A stretch of DNA of 6,476 nucleotides, taken from positions 1-6,476 of the forward strand of contig CALQCV020000116.1 in the NCBI GenBank assembly GCA_943329165.2. The letters run 5' to 3'. The translations under genes were made by a program, and so were the position numbers. This document shows, piece after piece, positions 5,499-6,476 of this stretch (position 1 is its first letter; the number at the start of each line of letters is the position of its first letter). Source of the DNA: Candidatus Nitrotoga sp. CP45. GTDB lineage: Bacteria; Bacteroidota; Bacteroidia; Flavobacteriales; Flavobacteriaceae. The notes beneath the pieces are model-generated. The model saw nothing but the letters and a program-made list of their open reading frames with translations. It was not told where the DNA came from and searched no databases.

Positions 5499-6476
5499 AT
5501 GCGATTACACCGAAATTTAGTTTATACCACGATTGACTCTTTGAATGCAATATTTAATGAGGGAGAATACGCCGATAAAGTGGTTGCTCGTGCATTAAAA
5601 AAAGACAAACGTTGGGGAAGTTCTGATAGAAAATTTGTCGCCGAAACTATATATGAAGTAGTTCGTTGGAAAAGATTATATTCCGAAATTGCCGAAGTAA
5701 AAGAACCTTTTAATCGGGAAGATTTATGGAGAATATTTTCCGTTTGGGCTGTCTTACGAGGCTATCCAATTCCAGATTGGAAACAATTAGACGGAACTCC
5801 GGAAAGAAAAATAAAAGGAAGATTTGACGAACTTTCAAAAATTAGAAAAATGCGCGAATCTATTCCGGATTGGATGGATGAATTGGGCGTGAAAGAATTG
5901 GGAGAATCTCTTTGGACCAAAGAAATTGCAGCACAAAACCAACCTGCAAAAGTTATTCTTAGGGTAAATACTTTAAAAACAACAAGAGAAAATCTTCATT
6001 CCCTTTTGATGGATTTAGATATTGAAACCGAATTTTTAAAAGATCAACCCGATGCACTAGTCTTAAAAGAAAGAGCAAATGTGTTTTTAACGAATGCTTT
6101 TAAAGAAGGAATGTTTGAAGTTCAAGATGCGTCTTCCCAATTAGTAGCTGCTTTCCTAGACGTTCAGCCTGGAATGAGAGTTGTTGATACTTGTGCCGGT
6201 GCTGGTGGAAAAACATTACACATGGCTTCATTAATGCAAAACAAAGGGCAATTAATTGCTATGGATTTGTATGAAAGTAAACTAAAACAATTGAAATTAA
6301 GAGCCAAAAGAAATGGCGCTTTCAACATAGAATATCGAATAATTGACACTACCAAAGTGATCAAAAAACTACACGAAAAAGCAGACAGAGTATTAATTGA
6401 CGCACCATGCAGCGGTTTGGGAGTTTTAAAAAGAAATCCTGATGCAAAATGGAAACTGCAACCTGAATTTATCGAA
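5499..6476 (+). CDS. rsmB: RsmB/NOP-family rRNA cytosine-C5 methyltransferase, 5' part (326 residues, cut by window end)
   Basis: The open frame runs from ATG 5499 through the window edge with no stop. The enzyme uses S-adenosylmethionine to make 5-methylcytosine in RNA; in E. coli RsmB the target is C967 of 16S rRNA. The N-terminal ~140 residues form the helical RNA-binding part (YADKVVARALKKDKRWGSSDRKFVAETIYEVVRW). Then come LRVNTLK (154-160), FEVQDASSQL (206-215), the SAM-binding motif I DTCAGAGGKT (230-239), Asp256 in AMDLYESKL for the SAM ribose, and motif IV DAPCSGLGVLKRNPD (301-315) with Cys304, which in this family helps release the product. The nucleophilic Cys of motif VI lies beyond the window. 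The start is chosen because MRLHRNLVYTTIDSLNAIF reads as a natural N-terminus. The family is secure; the exact rRNA site is less so, since NOP-family paralogues share these motifs. Confidence 0.93.
   Translation, partial: MRLHRNLVYTTIDSLNAIFNEGEYADKVVARALKKDKRWGSSDRKFVAETIYEVVRWKRLYSEIAEVKEPFNREDLWRIFSVWAVLRGYPIPDWKQLDGTPERKIKGRFDELSKIRKMRESIPDWMDELGVKELGESLWTKEIAAQNQPAKVILRVNTLKTTRENLHSLLMDLDIETEFLKDQPDALVLKERANVFLTNAFKEGMFEVQDASSQLVAAFLDVQPGMRVVDTCAGAGGKTLHMASLMQNKGQLIAMDLYESKLKQLKLRAKRNGAFNIEYRIIDTTKVIKKLHEKADRVLIDAPCSGLGVLKRNPDAKWKLQPEFIE

Noticed and set aside
6164..6364. Open frame of 66 codons on the - strand inside the rsmB-type gene
   Set aside because: It is antisense to conserved methyltransferase motifs I-IV, which fully explain the sequence.
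3427..6476. kup and rsmB as one operon
   Set aside because: They are 107 bases apart with a separate TAnnTTTG element before rsmB and no functional link; read-through is possible because no terminator is seen after kup, but an operon is not supported.

Overview
The window looks like ordinary chromosome of a flavobacterium or close relative (Bacteroidota, class Flavobacteriia). The DNA is AT-rich. Most gene starts lack a Shine-Dalgarno sequence and sit behind the Bacteroidota-type -7 element TAnnTTTG. The protein families (GyrI-like SRPBCC protein, ECF sigma with a Spy/CpxP-like sensor, a Kup of Bacteroidota type, an RsmB-like enzyme) also fit. Every gene is on the + strand. I see no tRNA, rRNA, CRISPR array, transposase or phage gene. 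The genus is inferred from style and was not tested by any search.

Layout. 1-327 is the 3' end of a gene for a protein with a GyrI-like effector-binding domain. 386-1838 is a tight three-gene unit: an ECF sigma factor (TTG start), a small single-pass membrane protein that is probably the anti-sigma factor, and a secreted, helical, basic protein related to Spy/CpxP sensors. 1839-2208 is a 370-base non-coding stretch. It opens with a long palindromic repeat that may act as terminator, continues with several small dyads, and ends with a candidate sigma-54 (-24/-12) promoter. 2209-3279 encodes a secreted 356-residue protein of unknown function with a calcium-loop-like motif, a tyrosine/tryptophan-rich middle, and a low-complexity Ser/Asn/Arg/Gln tail containing a 27-residue tandem duplication. 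A clear intrinsic terminator follows. 3427-5391 is a complete Kup potassium transporter behind a promoter overlapped by a perfect dyad. 5499-6476 is the 5' part of an rRNA m5C methyltransferase gene (rsmB type), cut by the window edge.

How they work together. The sigma, membrane protein and secreted protein plausibly form an envelope-stress circuit: periplasmic sensor, membrane-bound anti-sigma, cytoplasmic sigma. The acidic periplasmic tail of the membrane protein and the basic secreted protein are a plausible contact. The 356-residue secreted protein appears to be separately controlled, possibly by sigma-54. Kup and RsmB are housekeeping genes with their own promoters. The parts most worth a second look are the sigma cassette, the sigma-54-like control region and the unusual secreted protein. 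Nothing here clearly amounts to a wholly new system.
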